Source: Hyphomicrobiales bacterium
Lineage (GTDB): Bacteria > Pseudomonadota > Alphaproteobacteria > Rhizobiales > Xanthobacteraceae
Direction of reading: 5' to 3'
Assembly: GCA_016713235.1 (NCBI GenBank)
Contig: JADJPN010000002.1
Location: 620,001 to 684,000, forward strand
Length of the DNA stretch: 64,000 bases
Made by a program: the position numbers and the translations under genes. Below the pieces are notes generated by a model that worked only from the letters and a program-made list of their open reading frames with translations, was not told the origin of the DNA and ran no database searches. Below, piece by piece: positions 17,581 to 26,838 of this stretch. Position 1 is the first letter of the stretch. The number at the start of each line of letters is the position of its first letter.

Positions 17581-18324
17581 GTGACCGAGCAGACAGAAAC
17601 CGGCGCTCCGACGCCCGAAGAAGCGCCGCACGTCTGGTTCTGGCGTGGCGTGCGCGCAGCCGTGCTCTCCGTTCAGGGCGTCGTGCTGTTCGCGAGTTTC
17701 ATCGGGTTCGGCGGCCTGATCCGCGACGTCGGCTTTCCGCTCGGAGCGGCACTGCTTTCGACGCTCGTAATCTGGGCGCTGCCCGCGCAGCTTATCCTCG
17801 TCGGTGGTTTTGCAGCAGGCAGTCCAATCGCCGTGATCGCGCTCGCGGTGGGACTGTCGTCGGTCCGCTTCTTTCCGTTGGTCGCGTCGGTCATGCCGAT
17901 GATCCGCGGGAAAAGCGGCCTCGGGACGCAACTGCTCGCATCCCATTACGTGGCGGTCAGTGCGTGGGTGGAAAGTATACGATTGATGCCGGCGATCCCG
18001 GTCGAAGCGCGCATGCCGTTCTTCTTCGGGCTTTCCAATGTCTTCGTGCTGGGAAGCGCGGTTGCGACCTTGGTGGGTTACCTGCTTGCCGGTACGCTGC
18101 CGCAGGCGCTGGTGAACGGTCTTGTGTTTCTCACGCCGATCGTATTTTTGCTGCAACTCGTCCGCAATGCACGCGACTCCGTCGACTGGCTGGCGCTCGG
18201 CTTCGGATTGATTCTTGCGCCGGTGTTCGCCCAGTTCGGCGGCGCGTACGAACTCCTCTGGATAGGCTTGATCGGCGGTGGTGCGGCTTACGGCATCGGA
18301 CGGTGGCGGAGGACGCGCGCATGA
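17581..18324 (+). CDS. AzlC family branched-chain amino acid exporter, large subunit
   Basis: Inner-membrane protein of about 247 residues with several hydrophobic helices: VVLFASFIGFGGLIRDVGF, a helix around LIWALPAQLILVGG and the family-typical stretch GLSSVRFFPLVASVMPM. With AzlD it exports branched-chain amino acids or related compounds. The start is not certain; I chose GTG 17581, which begins VTEQTETG, over the TTG at 17548. The stop overlaps the azlD start (ATGA, 18321-18324). Confidence 0.88.
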   Translation: MTEQTETGAPTPEEAPHVWFWRGVRAAVLSVQGVVLFASFIGFGGLIRDVGFPLGAALLSTLVIWALPAQLILVGGFAAGSPIAVIALAVGLSSVRFFPLVASVMPMIRGKSGLGTQLLASHYVAVSAWVESIRLMPAIPVEARMPFFFGLSNVFVLGSAVATLVGYLLAGTLPQALVNGLVFLTPIVFLLQLVRNARDSVDWLALGFGLILAPVFAQFGGAYELLWIGLIGGGAAYGIGRWRRTRA

Positions 18325-18665
18325 GTCTGTCCGATCCCATCTTTTATGCCTATCTACTCGTGATCCTCGCGGGATTCCTGCCGACGGACGTGTTTCGTTT
18401 CGCGGCGGTGCTGTTCTCGCGCCGGATCAATGAGGACAGCGAAGCGCTGATCTTTGTGCGCGCGGTCGCGACCGCCTTACTCGCCGGCGTGATTGCGCGG
18501 CTCGTGCTCGCGCCGAGCGGCGATCTCGCCGGCGTACCATTGTGGCTGCGCCTTGCAACGATCGCGGCAGGGGTCGCGGCTTACTTCCTGTTCCGGAAGT
18601 CGGTATTCGCGGGAGTCATCGTTGCTGAAATCGCGATTATCGGCGGTGCGATTCTGTTTCGTTGA
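18321..18665 (+). CDS. AzlD family branched-chain amino acid exporter, small subunit
   Basis: About 114 residues, four hydrophobic segments, with the AzlD-like start DPIFYAYLLVILAGFLPTDV and the conserved basic FSRRI after helix 1. Small partner of AzlC; the overlap of start and stop codons shows a two-gene operon. It is followed within 11 bp by the second copy of the palindromic repeat. Confidence 0.87.
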   Translation: MSLSDPIFYAYLLVILAGFLPTDVFRFAAVLFSRRINEDSEALIFVRAVATALLAGVIARLVLAPSGDLAGVPLWLRLATIAAGVAAYFLFRKSVFAGVIVAEIAIIGGAILFR

Positions 18666-18675
18666 TTTTTTTTGC

Positions 18676-18720
18676 GCGTGACCAGGTCCGAAAACCGGTC
18701 TTCACTTTTCGGGATCACGC
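18676..18720. repeat. Palindromic intergenic repeat, copy 2
   Basis: Same element as 2338-2382: core AAAACCGGT and CACTTTTCGGGATCA conserved, ends GCGTGACC (18676-18683) and GGATCACGC (18712-18720). Relative to copy 1 the third base pair has changed from A-T to G-C on both sides, a compensatory change consistent with selection or constraint on the folded form. It lies between convergent azlD and the HIT gene. Confidence 0.78.
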
Positions 18721-18721
18721 C

Positions 18722-19144
18722 CTAAGTCAGCGCTGCTTTCAATAAAGCAGCGTGTTCCGCGAGCACTTCGGGTTTTTCCATCATGCTTGCCGCAGGCTTC
18801 ATCGGCACGTCCTTGTGGCGCGGGATGATATGGACGTGCAGGTGAAACACGACCTGGCCGCCCGCGGCCTCATTGAACTGCTGCATGGTGATCCCGTCGG
18901 CGTTGAACGCTTTCTTGCCGGCAATCGCGATTTTCTTAGCGGTCTTGATTACGTGGGCAAGTGAATCCGGATCGATGTCGAAAAGATTGCGCGCAGGCTT
19001 CTTCGGGATGATCAGCGTATGGCCGGGCGCGCGCGGCATGATATCGAGAAAGGCGAGGGTGTGCTCGTCTTCATAGACCTTCTGCGCCGGAAGTTCGCCG
19101 CGCAGGATTTTCGCGAAGATGTTGTTGTTGTCGTATTCGGCCAT
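18722..19144 (-). CDS. HIT family nucleotide hydrolase
   Basis: 140 residues, the usual size for a Hint/HinT protein. Starts MAEYDNNNIFAKILRGELPA; the histidine triad is H101-L-H103-V-H105 in VVFHLHVHIIPRH. Such enzymes hydrolyse nucleoside phosphoramidates or AMP conjugates in the cytoplasm. It appears to be a single-gene unit ending against the palindromic repeat. Confidence 0.95.
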   Translation of the reverse strand: MAEYDNNNIFAKILRGELPAQKVYEDEHTLAFLDIMPRAPGHTLIIPKKPARNLFDIDPDSLAHVIKTAKKIAIAGKKAFNADGITMQQFNEAAGGQVVFHLHVHIIPRHKDVPMKPAASMMEKPEVLAEHAALLKAALT

Positions 19145-19197
19145 TTTGCTCTCGCTTTTCGATCATCGTTCTGAGTTTGCAGCGCTTATCGTCGCCG

Positions 19198-20448
19198 TCA
19201 AGTTGTCGTCCGCTTATAAGGCACGGCTTCCGCAAGCTGTTCGCGTTCGGCTTCTACAAACTCGCGCTCGCGGACAAGGTAGTCGTCGACTGCGCGCCGC
19301 AGCGCCGGGTTCGCGATGTAATGCGCCGAATAGGTCGGCACGGGTACGTACCCCCGTAACAGTTTATGCTCGCCCTGGGCGCCAGCCTCGACTGATCTAA
19401 GGCCGCGCTCAATCGCGAACTCAATCGCCTGATAATAACAGACCTCGAAATGCAGGAAGGGATGATGCTCGATCGCACCCCAGTTGCGGCCATAGATTGT
19501 GTGCTGCCCGAGAAAGTTCAGTGCGCCTGCGATGTAGTTTCCGTGGCGCTTTGCCATGACGAGTAAAATCTCGTCCGCCATCTTCTCGCCAATCAGCGAG
19601 AAAAACTCGCGCGTGAGGTAGGGGCTGCCCCATTTGCGCGATCCGGTGTCGATGTAGAAATCGAAAAACGCATCCCAGACGGATTCCGTCAGATCGCTTC
19701 CTGTGAGGCGGACAATCTCGACACCGCTTTCCAGCGCCTCACGCCGCTCGCGGCGAATGGTCTTGCGCTTATTGGAGGACAGCGCCGCGAGAAAATCGTC
19801 GAAGGTTTTGTAGTCTCGATTATACCAGTGAAACTGGCGGTCGGTACGGGCGAGCATTCCGGCGCTCGTCAGGAAATTCCATTCGCTCTTTTGCGCAAAA
19901 GTGACGTGAACCGAAGACGCTTTTCGCATTTTGCAGAGTTCAACCATGCCGGCGACCAGTGCGTTGCGCGCGGCATCGGCATGCGGACCGGCTTTTACCA
20001 GCAGGCGAGGGCCGGTGACGGGTGTTAATGGCACGGCGACTTGCAGCTTGGGGTAATAACTGCCGCCCGCGCGCTCGTAGGCATCGGCCCAGCCATGATC
20101 GAAGACATATTCGCCCTGGCTGTGGGCTTTCAGATAGCAGGGTGCGGCCCCGTAAATTTTGCCACTCTCGTCTTCGACCACGAGATGCTGCGGAAGCCAG
20201 CCGCTACGCGAGCCGACCGACTTCGAGTTTTCGAGCGAAGCTAGAAAGGCGTGGGAAATGAATGGGTTAGAAGGGTTTGGAAATCCGTCTTCAAGTGTTG
20301 ATTCAAGTGCTTGAGAAAATGATTCAGGTGCTTCGCAATTTGATTCCGCAAACGCCGAGAATCCTTTGGTGCACGAATCCCAAACGCGTTCGTCGATCGA
20401 CTTGATCGAGCCTTCGACGCGCACCTGAAATTTTGGGGATTCAGCCAT
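19198..20448 (-). CDS. GNAT/FemAB-like protein (DUF482, peptidogalycan-biosynthesis family)
   Basis: 416 residues. Family hallmarks are seen: LPQHLVVEDESGKIYGAAPC, the YVFDHGWADAYERAGG block, FHWYNRDYKTFDDFLAAL, SSNKRKTIRRERREA and EAGAQGEHKLLRGYVP. These proteins have an acyltransferase fold related to FemAB and GNAT enzymes; their substrate is not established. An unusual insert at about residues 33-55 is built of seven-residue repeats encoded by 21-bp tandem DNA units. Adjacent genes are unrelated. Confidence 0.88.
   Translation of the reverse strand: MAESPKFQVRVEGSIKSIDERVWDSCTKGFSAFAESNCEAPESFSQALESTLEDGFPNPSNPFISHAFLASLENSKSVGSRSGWLPQHLVVEDESGKIYGAAPCYLKAHSQGEYVFDHGWADAYERAGGSYYPKLQVAVPLTPVTGPRLLVKAGPHADAARNALVAGMVELCKMRKASSVHVTFAQKSEWNFLTSAGMLARTDRQFHWYNRDYKTFDDFLAALSSNKRKTIRRERREALESGVEIVRLTGSDLTESVWDAFFDFYIDTGSRKWGSPYLTREFFSLIGEKMADEILLVMAKRHGNYIAGALNFLGQHTIYGRNWGAIEHHPFLHFEVCYYQAIEFAIERGLRSVEAGAQGEHKLLRGYVPVPTYSAHYIANPALRRAVDDYLVREREFVEAEREQLAEAVPYKRTTT
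20299..20361 (-). repeat. 21-bp tandem repeat inside the FemAB-like gene
   Basis: Three 21-bp units start at 20299, 20320 and 20341, each beginning TGATTC; the first two share TGATTCA-GTGCTT and the third is degenerate. On the coding strand they encode heptads beginning Glu-Ser (ESNCEAP, ESFSQAL, ESTLEDG). The stretch is AT-richer than the gene around it. Confidence 0.7.
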
Positions 20449-20492
20449 TGATCTATTGTCGCCGATCTTAGCGGCGGCTCAAGGGCGGGAAT

Positions 20493-21230
20493 TCAGGGTC
20501 TGATATGCTCAAAAATGATCTGGTCGATCCAAGGCGAGACGCGTTCGCGCTCCCGCTCGATGCGTACGGTCCAGGTCAATAGAGGCATGTCAAATATCCG
20601 GCGCGTGATCCGCGGCGCGACCGCAGGGAGGTCGAACTGCGCGTAGGCCACGAAATGCGGTTTGGTACGAAACAAATGCAGCAGAAGGCCGAGATAGTGT
20701 TTTCGTGCCCGCGTCAGGAAATTCCAGTGCGGGTGCAGATACCAGCGTTCGGCGACGATGCCGCGCGGTAGATTAGGCGCGTGCTTGCGCAGCGCTACTA
20801 CGAGATCGGGGTCGAAAGACATGACGGCAACGTGGCCGTCATAACTCGCGAGCCGGTCGGCAACTTTCCGGGCGAGGGTCGTGTTGCCGTTCCACGAACT
20901 CTTTAGCTCAAGCACGAGCGGCGCTTTTCCGGCCACAAGCCCGAGCAGTTCGTCCAGAGAAGGGATTGTGTCGTTGCTGTCTTTCAGTTTTATGGCTTTG
21001 AGTTGCGCGGCAGTGCGCGTGCTGACGCCGCCATGCTCCGCGGTAAGACGTTCCAGCGTGTCATCGTGAAAGACGACTACTTCTCCGTCAGATGAAAGCT
21101 GTAGATCGACTTCGATCGCGTAGTTCGCGGCAATCGCCGCCGCGGCGGCAGAGAGCGAATTTTCGATGATGCCGTTACCGTGCAGACCCCGGTGCGCGAC
21201 CGGGCGGGCCGTCAACCAATCAAGTTCCAT
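20493..21230 (-). CDS. Glycerophosphodiester phosphodiesterase family protein
   Basis: 245 residues. The GDPD signature is present: PVAHRGLHGNGIIENSLSA (catalytic His-Arg and Glu-Asn), YAIEVDLQLSSDGEVVVFHD (metal-binding Glu/Asp and the second His), and PLVLELKSSW. The family hydrolyses glycerophosphodiesters to glycerol-3-phosphate and an alcohol. No signal peptide, so probably cytoplasmic. The start codon directly abuts the stop of the ridA-like gene, so the two are co-transcribed. Confidence 0.93.
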   Translation of the reverse strand: MELDWLTARPVAHRGLHGNGIIENSLSAAAAAIAANYAIEVDLQLSSDGEVVVFHDDTLERLTAEHGGVSTRTAAQLKAIKLKDSNDTIPSLDELLGLVAGKAPLVLELKSSWNGNTTLARKVADRLASYDGHVAVMSFDPDLVVALRKHAPNLPRGIVAERWYLHPHWNFLTRARKHYLGLLLHLFRTKPHFVAYAQFDLPAVAPRITRRIFDMPLLTWTVRIERERERVSPWIDQIIFEHIRP

Positions 21231-21695
21231 TCAGGAGATCTCGAACATCGCTTCGACTTCGACCGGCGCATCGAGCGGAAGTTGTGCGACGCCAATCGCG
21301 TAGCGCGCGTGCTTGCCGGCGTCGCCGAGCGCTTCAACCATGAAGTCGGATGCGCCGTTAACGACCTGCGGAATGGTCTGATAGTCCGGCACCGCGTTCA
21401 CAAAACCGCCGAGCCGGATGCAGCGTTTGATGCGCGTGAGATCGCCGAGGGCGGCCTTGGCTTGAGCCAGAATATTAATCGCGCAGAGACGGGCGGCCTC
21501 TTTTCCCTCAGCCTCCGAAACGCCTGCGCCGAGCTTGCCCTTAACCGTGATCCCGTTCGGGCCGATCGGAAGCTGGCCAGACACGACCAGCAGATTTCCA
21601 GCGACGACCGCGCCGACGTAGTTGGCGACGGGTGCCGCGGGTGACGGGAGTTGGACCCCCAGCTTTTGCAATCGCTGTTCGATTTCGTTAGCCAT
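21231..21695 (-). CDS. RidA/YjgF family protein
   Basis: 154 residues, within the longer RidA subgroup. MANEIEQRLQKLGVQLPSPA then VANYVGAVVAGNLLVVSGQL are typical of the YjgF/YER057c/UK114 fold; the central AARLCAINILAQAKAALGDL and the C-terminal strand with PLDAPVEVEAMFEI also fit. RidA proteins deaminate reactive enamines and imines; this subgroup (with longer N-terminus) is less well defined and may have another role. AAAGGA lies just before the ATG. First gene of a two-gene unit with the GDPD gene. Confidence 0.9.
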   Translation of the reverse strand: MANEIEQRLQKLGVQLPSPAAPVANYVGAVVAGNLLVVSGQLPIGPNGITVKGKLGAGVSEAEGKEAARLCAINILAQAKAALGDLTRIKRCIRLGGFVNAVPDYQTIPQVVNGASDFMVEALGDAGKHARYAIGVAQLPLDAPVEVEAMFEIS

Positions 21696-21772
21696 GCTAA
21701 TCCTTTCGCGTTCGCCTTAGTCTTGGCCGATAGCTTTGCGACGCGCAAGGCAGGCCCCTCCCGGAGTCACGA

Positions 21773-22597
21773 ATGCTTTGCAGCCGTTCCGTCTTTGCCG
21801 TTGTACTTGTCGGCTTGCTGGGAAGCAGTGCGTCTGCCGCGGGATTAACCGCGCATCGCGCGATTTACGATCTGATGCTCGATGCCGAAAAGCCCGGCAC
21901 GCAGGTCGATAAGGCGCGTGGGCGGATCGCGTTTCAGCTCACCGGCACACAGTGCGAAGGCTATACGATCACGCTCCGTCAGGTCACGGCGCTCGATACC
22001 GGCGAGGGGCAGGAAACGGTCAGCGATCTTCGCAGCGAAAGCTGGGAGAACGCGGCATCCACGAGCTATCGCTTCAAAACGCAGAACTATGTCAACGAGC
22101 AGATCAGGGAAGACATTACCGGTACGGTGACACGGCAGAAGAACGACACGCTTAGCGTTCGTGTTACCAAACCGAAGGCTGCGAACTTCACGCTGCCGGG
22201 CAAAATCTATCTTCCGACACAGCACACGCGCGCGATGCTGGAAGCGGCCGAGCGCGGCGAGAAGTTGCTCTCTGCGAATATCTATGACGGTTCGCCGGAC
22301 GGCAGGAAAATCTACGAGACGCTCACCGTAATCGGCGAAGCAAGATTGCATGACGACAAGACGCCCGCGCCTTATCCGGAACTCGCCAAACTCAAACGCT
22401 ACCCGGTAGCGACAAGCTACTTCGAAGCTGGCCGCGCCGATCGCGTACCGGCCTACACGCTTTCATTCGATCTCTACGAGAACGGGGTTTCGGGCGCGCT
22501 CAGGCTGAACTATGGAAACTTCGCGCTGAAAGGGAAGCTCCAGAGCGTTGAACTGCTTCCGCAGAAGCCCTGCGCCAAGTCTCCCGCGAAGCGCTAG
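21773..22597 (+). CDS. eipB: Periplasmic cell-envelope integrity protein, EipB (DUF1849) family
   Basis: 274 residues with a signal peptide (FAVVLVGLLGSSASA cleaved near residue 22). AHRAIYDLMLD and the strand-rich middle (GRIAFQLTGTQCEGYTITLR) match the DUF1849 beta-spiral family. Brucella EipB maintains envelope integrity and has a conserved disulfide between an early and a late cysteine; here C61 and C267 occupy those relative positions. The 3' end overlaps the stop of the convergent DUF3572 gene. Confidence 0.88.
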   Translation: MLCSRSVFAVVLVGLLGSSASAAGLTAHRAIYDLMLDAEKPGTQVDKARGRIAFQLTGTQCEGYTITLRQVTALDTGEGQETVSDLRSESWENAASTSYRFKTQNYVNEQIREDITGTVTRQKNDTLSVRVTKPKAANFTLPGKIYLPTQHTRAMLEAAERGEKLLSANIYDGSPDGRKIYETLTVIGEARLHDDKTPAPYPELAKLKRYPVATSYFEAGRADRVPAYTLSFDLYENGVSGALRLNYGNFALKGKLQSVELLPQKPCAKSPAKR

Positions 22598-22890
22598 AGC
22601 ACCGCTGGCGGTGCAAGCATGTCCCGCGCAGCCCTGACCTTCGCCGGATCGAGGTTCATCTCCTCTGCAAACGAGACAAGGTCTTTTTCGTTAGCGAGAA
22701 GATAGTCGAGCAGGGCAGGCAGGAACGAGGGGTCGCGCGCCGCGGCCCGCACGTTCTCAGGGCCGAGCCTGGTGATCGCGAGAAAGCGGCCGATACGCTC
22801 CGGTTCGGCCGCGAGGTAGCTTAAGCCCGCAACCCCGATCATCTCGGCTTCTTGTTTCGTTAGGGATGATTTTCCGCGTCCCAGAGCCAT
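22594..22890 (-). CDS. DUF3572 family protein
   Basis: About 98 residues. GVAGLSYLAAEPERIGRFLAI and the C-terminal LVSFAEEMNLDPAKVRAARDML are typical of DUF3572, an alphaproteobacterial family of unknown function often found next to divK. ATGs at 22914 and 22890 are possible; GGAAG five bases before the second favours 22890 (MALGRGKSSLTKQEAEM). Divergent from divK, convergent with the eipB gene. Confidence 0.82.
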   Translation of the reverse strand: MALGRGKSSLTKQEAEMIGVAGLSYLAAEPERIGRFLAITRLGPENVRAAARDPSFLPALLDYLLANEKDLVSFAEEMNLDPAKVRAARDMLAPPAVL

Positions 22891-23101
22891 TTTCACTTCC
22901 GTAAGGATTGCCATTTACCTTGGAGTTCGAAGATGCCGGAAGAAGCATCTCCATGTCGAACGGCGCAAGCCTGCCTTTGGCCTGCCGGCGTGATCGAGTT
23001 TGCAGATGGTTTGCGCGATCATTCAAACGTCAGCAAGCGATTCGGGGATGTAATTTGAGGCGTGCCAGAATGGCGCGCCACGTGGACGGGGAAGTGACGG
23101 G

Positions 23102-23470
23102 ATGGCGAAGACTGTCCTGATCGTGGAGGACAACGAGCTCAACATGAAGCTCTTCCACGATCTCCTAGAGGCGCATGGCTACCAGACCATCGAGACCCGC
23201 AACGGGATCGAGGCGCTGGATCTTGCGCGCAAGCATCGTCCCGACCTCATCATCATGGACATCCAGCTTCCCGAAGTCTCGGGCCTCGAAGTCACGAAGT
23301 GGCTGAAAGAGGACGAGGAACTTCGCGCGATCCCGGTCGTCGCCGTCACGGCTTTTGCGATGAAGGGCGACGAGCAACGCATCCGCGAAGGCGGTTGCGA
23401 AGCCTATCTCTCGAAGCCGATTTCGGTATCCAAATTTCTCGAAACCGTGCGCCATTTCGCGAAGGATTAA
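23102..23470 (+). CDS. divK: Cell-cycle response regulator DivK
   Basis: 122-residue single receiver domain: KTVLIVEDNELNMKLFHDLL, phosphoacceptor D53 in DLIIMDIQLPEVSG, the Thr/Ala switch region VVAVTAFAMKGDE and K105 in YLSKPI. DivK links DivJ/PleC phosphorylation to DivL-CckA and so to CtrA activity in the alphaproteobacterial cell cycle. It is six bases upstream of pleD on the same strand, the conserved order. Confidence 0.96.
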   Translation: MAKTVLIVEDNELNMKLFHDLLEAHGYQTIETRNGIEALDLARKHRPDLIIMDIQLPEVSGLEVTKWLKEDEELRAIPVVAVTAFAMKGDEQRIREGGCEAYLSKPISVSKFLETVRHFAKD

Positions 23471-23476
23471 GACGAA

Positions 23477-24850
<1,374 letters not shown>

Positions 24851-25035
24851 GGGCTTCTCGAGGCCCGGGCGCTTAACGGGGTTCCCCCGGTAAGGTTATC
24901 CTTAAAGGTAACCGCGCGATTCGGACGCCCAAGCCTTTGATTTATATTGCTTTTGGCAGGCGAGGCGCTACGCTCAAAACACGTTTTTACTACCAGCTAA
25001 CCCTACGGAATGCTCAGGTCCGCCGCATCTCCTGG

Positions 25036-25147
25036 GTCCGTGGGGTTCGGCCGGCAGGTGCGAGACGAGAGGCCTCCTCTTTCTTTGCCTGCCGGCCACC
25101 TAATTCTCAGCGGACTAAAACTGAAAAAGGCGCCCTTCGGGCGCCTT
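25036..25147 (+). ncRNA. Candidate structured RNA upstream of a terminator hairpin
   Basis: An outer helix GTCCG (25036-25040)/CGGAC (25111-25115) encloses a perfect 10-bp helix GGCCGGCAGG/CCTGCCGGCC (25049-25058/25088-25097), followed by a 9-bp terminator stem and, on the plus strand, T-rich CTTTCTTTGTCTTT. That is the layout of a small RNA gene. No homologue or promoter was identified and no family is recognised, so this is a structural guess. Confidence 0.3.
25123..25147 (-). terminator. Terminator of rpmG (possibly bidirectional)
   Basis: Nine-bp stem AAGGCGCCC / GGGCGCCTT (25127-25135 and 25139-25147) with a TTC loop. On the minus strand it runs into TTTTTCAG, so it ends rpmG; on the plus strand it is followed by a weaker T-rich tract. 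Confidence 0.85.
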
Positions 25148-25183
25148 CTTTCTTTGTCTTTGCGATTTCGGAAGCTGGTCTTG

Positions 25184-25351
25184 TTACTTGATTTTGGCTT
25201 CCTTGAACTCGACGTGCTTCTTCGCGACCGGGTCGTACTTTTTCTTGACCATCTTCTCGGTCTGCGTGCGCGAGTTCTTCGTCGTCACGTAGTAGTAGCC
25301 GGTGTCGGCCGTCGAGACGAGCTTGATCTTGAGGGTGACTGCCTTCGCCAT
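25184..25351 (-). CDS. rpmG: 50S ribosomal protein L33
   Basis: 55 residues, translated by eye: MAKAVTLKIKLVSTADTGYY then YVTTKNSRTQTEKMVKKKYD and a tail KKHVEFKEAKIK. This is the standard alphaproteobacterial L33 without the zinc-binding cysteines. It has its own terminator just downstream. Confidence 0.96.
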   Translation of the reverse strand: MAKAVTLKIKLVSTADTGYYYVTTKNSRTQTEKMVKKKYDPVAKKHVEFKEAKIK

Positions 25352-25475
25352 TTCAAATGTCCTGAAAGTAGGGGCCTTAGAAAGTCTCTTGGGCCCGAAT
25401 TTGGCGGCAACCTAGCGGCCAATCCCCAGAAGTCAAGGAAGGCGCCGAGGAAGCCCCGGATTGGATTTTGCCGCC

Positions 25476-25691
25476 CTATAGCCGGCGGAACTCCCGATCG
25501 AACCACATCTGAACATTGTATCTGACGTCGGTCGTGGTCTTAAATTCCAGTTGGGCGCCGTGATTTCGCGCGAGCCAGTCGTAAAATGCAGAGAAGTTGA
25601 GGTCGTTTGCTGCGGTATGGGAAAAGCCCTCCGCTCTTCGCCATTGATGGCAAAGCTGCCGAATTGCCTTTTCCGCTTCGCCCTTGGTCAC
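25476..25691 (-). CDS. Small conserved protein downstream of the NUDIX gene
   Basis: 71 residues from GTG at 25691: VTKGEAEKAIRQLCHQWRR, a middle FYDWLARNHGAQLEFKTTTD and the tail RYNVQMWFDREFRRL. Aromatic and charged residues are spread as in a folded alpha/beta protein; no membrane segment or signal peptide. It lies 5 bp after the NUDIX stop and probably shares its transcript. I do not recognise the family. Confidence 0.65.
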   Translation of the reverse strand: MTKGEAEKAIRQLCHQWRRAEGFSHTAANDLNFSAFYDWLARNHGAQLEFKTTTDVRYNVQMWFDREFRRL

Positions 25692-25696
25692 GGAAT

Positions 25697-26437
25697 TCAG
25701 TCCAACAGTTTGCGGTGAAACCCGCCGCTTTTGTAAAAATAGAAGGGCGCGGGACGGGCGATCTGGCCGATTTTCAGCCGCTCGGCGATGTCCTTCAGAA
25801 CAACCTTCGTGATGTTCGGCAGTTTGACCTCCTGCGCTTCGTCGAAGGTCAGCCAATCGAGCGAGACAAGTTCGGTGTCGGCGGTCACGATTCCCGAAAT
25901 CTCAGCACCGATGCTTTGGCGGTCGGCGAGGAAGAAGCGGGTATCGAAGCGCTTCGGATTTTTCGGCGGGGTAATTGCTCGCGCGACGAATGTCAGCGCC
26001 GAAAGAGTAGGACGAATTCCCTGGTTTACGAAGGGCGACCAGGCTTCCGCCCTGGACGTCACGTTTGCGTCTTTCTTGCCGATGAGAAGGCCGGTCTCTT
26101 CCGCGGTTTCGCGGATCGAGGCGAGTGCCAGCGCGCGTCCGCGGCTCTCGCTCCATTTCGCGACATGCTGGCCGAGACGGCGCGCGCAATCCAGGGGGAG
26201 ATCGTCGAGCGGCTTGATCGCGCGGTCGGCGGCATCAAGGCGGCCGCCGGGAAAAACGTATTTGCCGGGCATGAACTTATGACTGTGGTGACGCTTGCCC
26301 ATGAGCACGCGCGGCGTCTTGTCAGAGCGATCAATCAGGATGAGCGTCGCGGCATCCTTGGGCTTTACCGAGACGCCAGTGCCTGGCCCGAGTTTTACGA
26401 ACTCGCGCCCGGCAAGCTGCTTCTCGAGTTCAGTCAT
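25697..26437 (-). CDS. NUDIX hydrolase
   Basis: 246 residues. The Nudix box is recognisable: GKYVFPGGRLDAADRAIKPL before, then ASIRETAEETGLLIG carrying the RExxEExG core. It cleaves a nucleoside diphosphate linked to another moiety; its substrate is unknown. The longer form with a GR-type insert and C-terminal FYFYKSGGF resembles the mammalian Nudt7/19-like branch. I chose ATG 26437, which overlaps the stop of the DUF983 gene, over an upstream start at 26506. Confidence 0.9.
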   Translation of the reverse strand: MTELEKQLAGREFVKLGPGTGVSVKPKDAATLILIDRSDKTPRVLMGKRHHSHKFMPGKYVFPGGRLDAADRAIKPLDDLPLDCARRLGQHVAKWSESRGRALALASIRETAEETGLLIGKKDANVTSRAEAWSPFVNQGIRPTLSALTFVARAITPPKNPKRFDTRFFLADRQSIGAEISGIVTADTELVSLDWLTFDEAQEVKLPNITKVVLKDIAERLKIGQIARPAPFYFYKSGGFHRKLLD

Positions 26438-26838
26438 TGGGCGTCCTTCATCGCTTCGATCTCGTCCTTGTGGTTCGGATCGAAGCCATGCATGCGCTGC
26501 GCCCACTGCCAGCCAATAACGACTCCCTTGATCGGCTGAAGCAGCACGAGCGACATGAGCAGCGTCAACGGCAGCCAGATCGAAAAGGCGAGCCAGTGCG
26601 GCGGCTGATAAAGCTTTTCCACGAGAAGCGCGAGCGGCACGACGATGTGACCGACAATCAGGATGACGAGGTACGCGGGCGCGTCGTCCGCGCGATGGTG
26701 GCGGAGTTCCTCATGGCAGACCGGGCACTCGTCGTTGACCTTGAGGAATTTGCGGAAGAGTTTGCCCTGACCGCAGTTCGGACAACGTCCGAGAAGACCG
26801 CGCCGTATTGCCTGTCCAAGATTGCGCTTTTCGCTCAT
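26434..26838 (-). CDS. DUF983 family membrane protein with zinc ribbon
   Basis: 134 residues. Two CxxC pairs (GRCPNCGQGKLF and CPVCHEELRHH) look like a rubredoxin-type zinc ribbon, followed by two membrane helices (about residues 55-75 and 85-108). The family's function is unknown. Start and stop codons overlap the neighbours (rnr upstream, NUDIX downstream) by four bases, so translation of the three is coupled. Confidence 0.9.
   Translation of the reverse strand: MSEKRNLGQAIRRGLLGRCPNCGQGKLFRKFLKVNDECPVCHEELRHHRADDAPAYLVILIVGHIVVPLALLVEKLYQPPHWLAFSIWLPLTLLMSLVLLQPIKGVVIGWQWAQRMHGFDPNHKDEIEAMKDAQ

Larger units (their letters stand above)
24851..25183. other. Intergenic region between pleD and rpmG
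   Basis: No protein gene seen. It holds a 20-bp near-palindrome at 24894-24913 (arms GGTTA/TAACC and CCTT/AAGG), a long inverted repeat GGCCGGCAGG/CCTGCCGGCC (25049-25058 and 25088-25097), and the terminator hairpin at 25127-25147. Confidence 0.6.
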
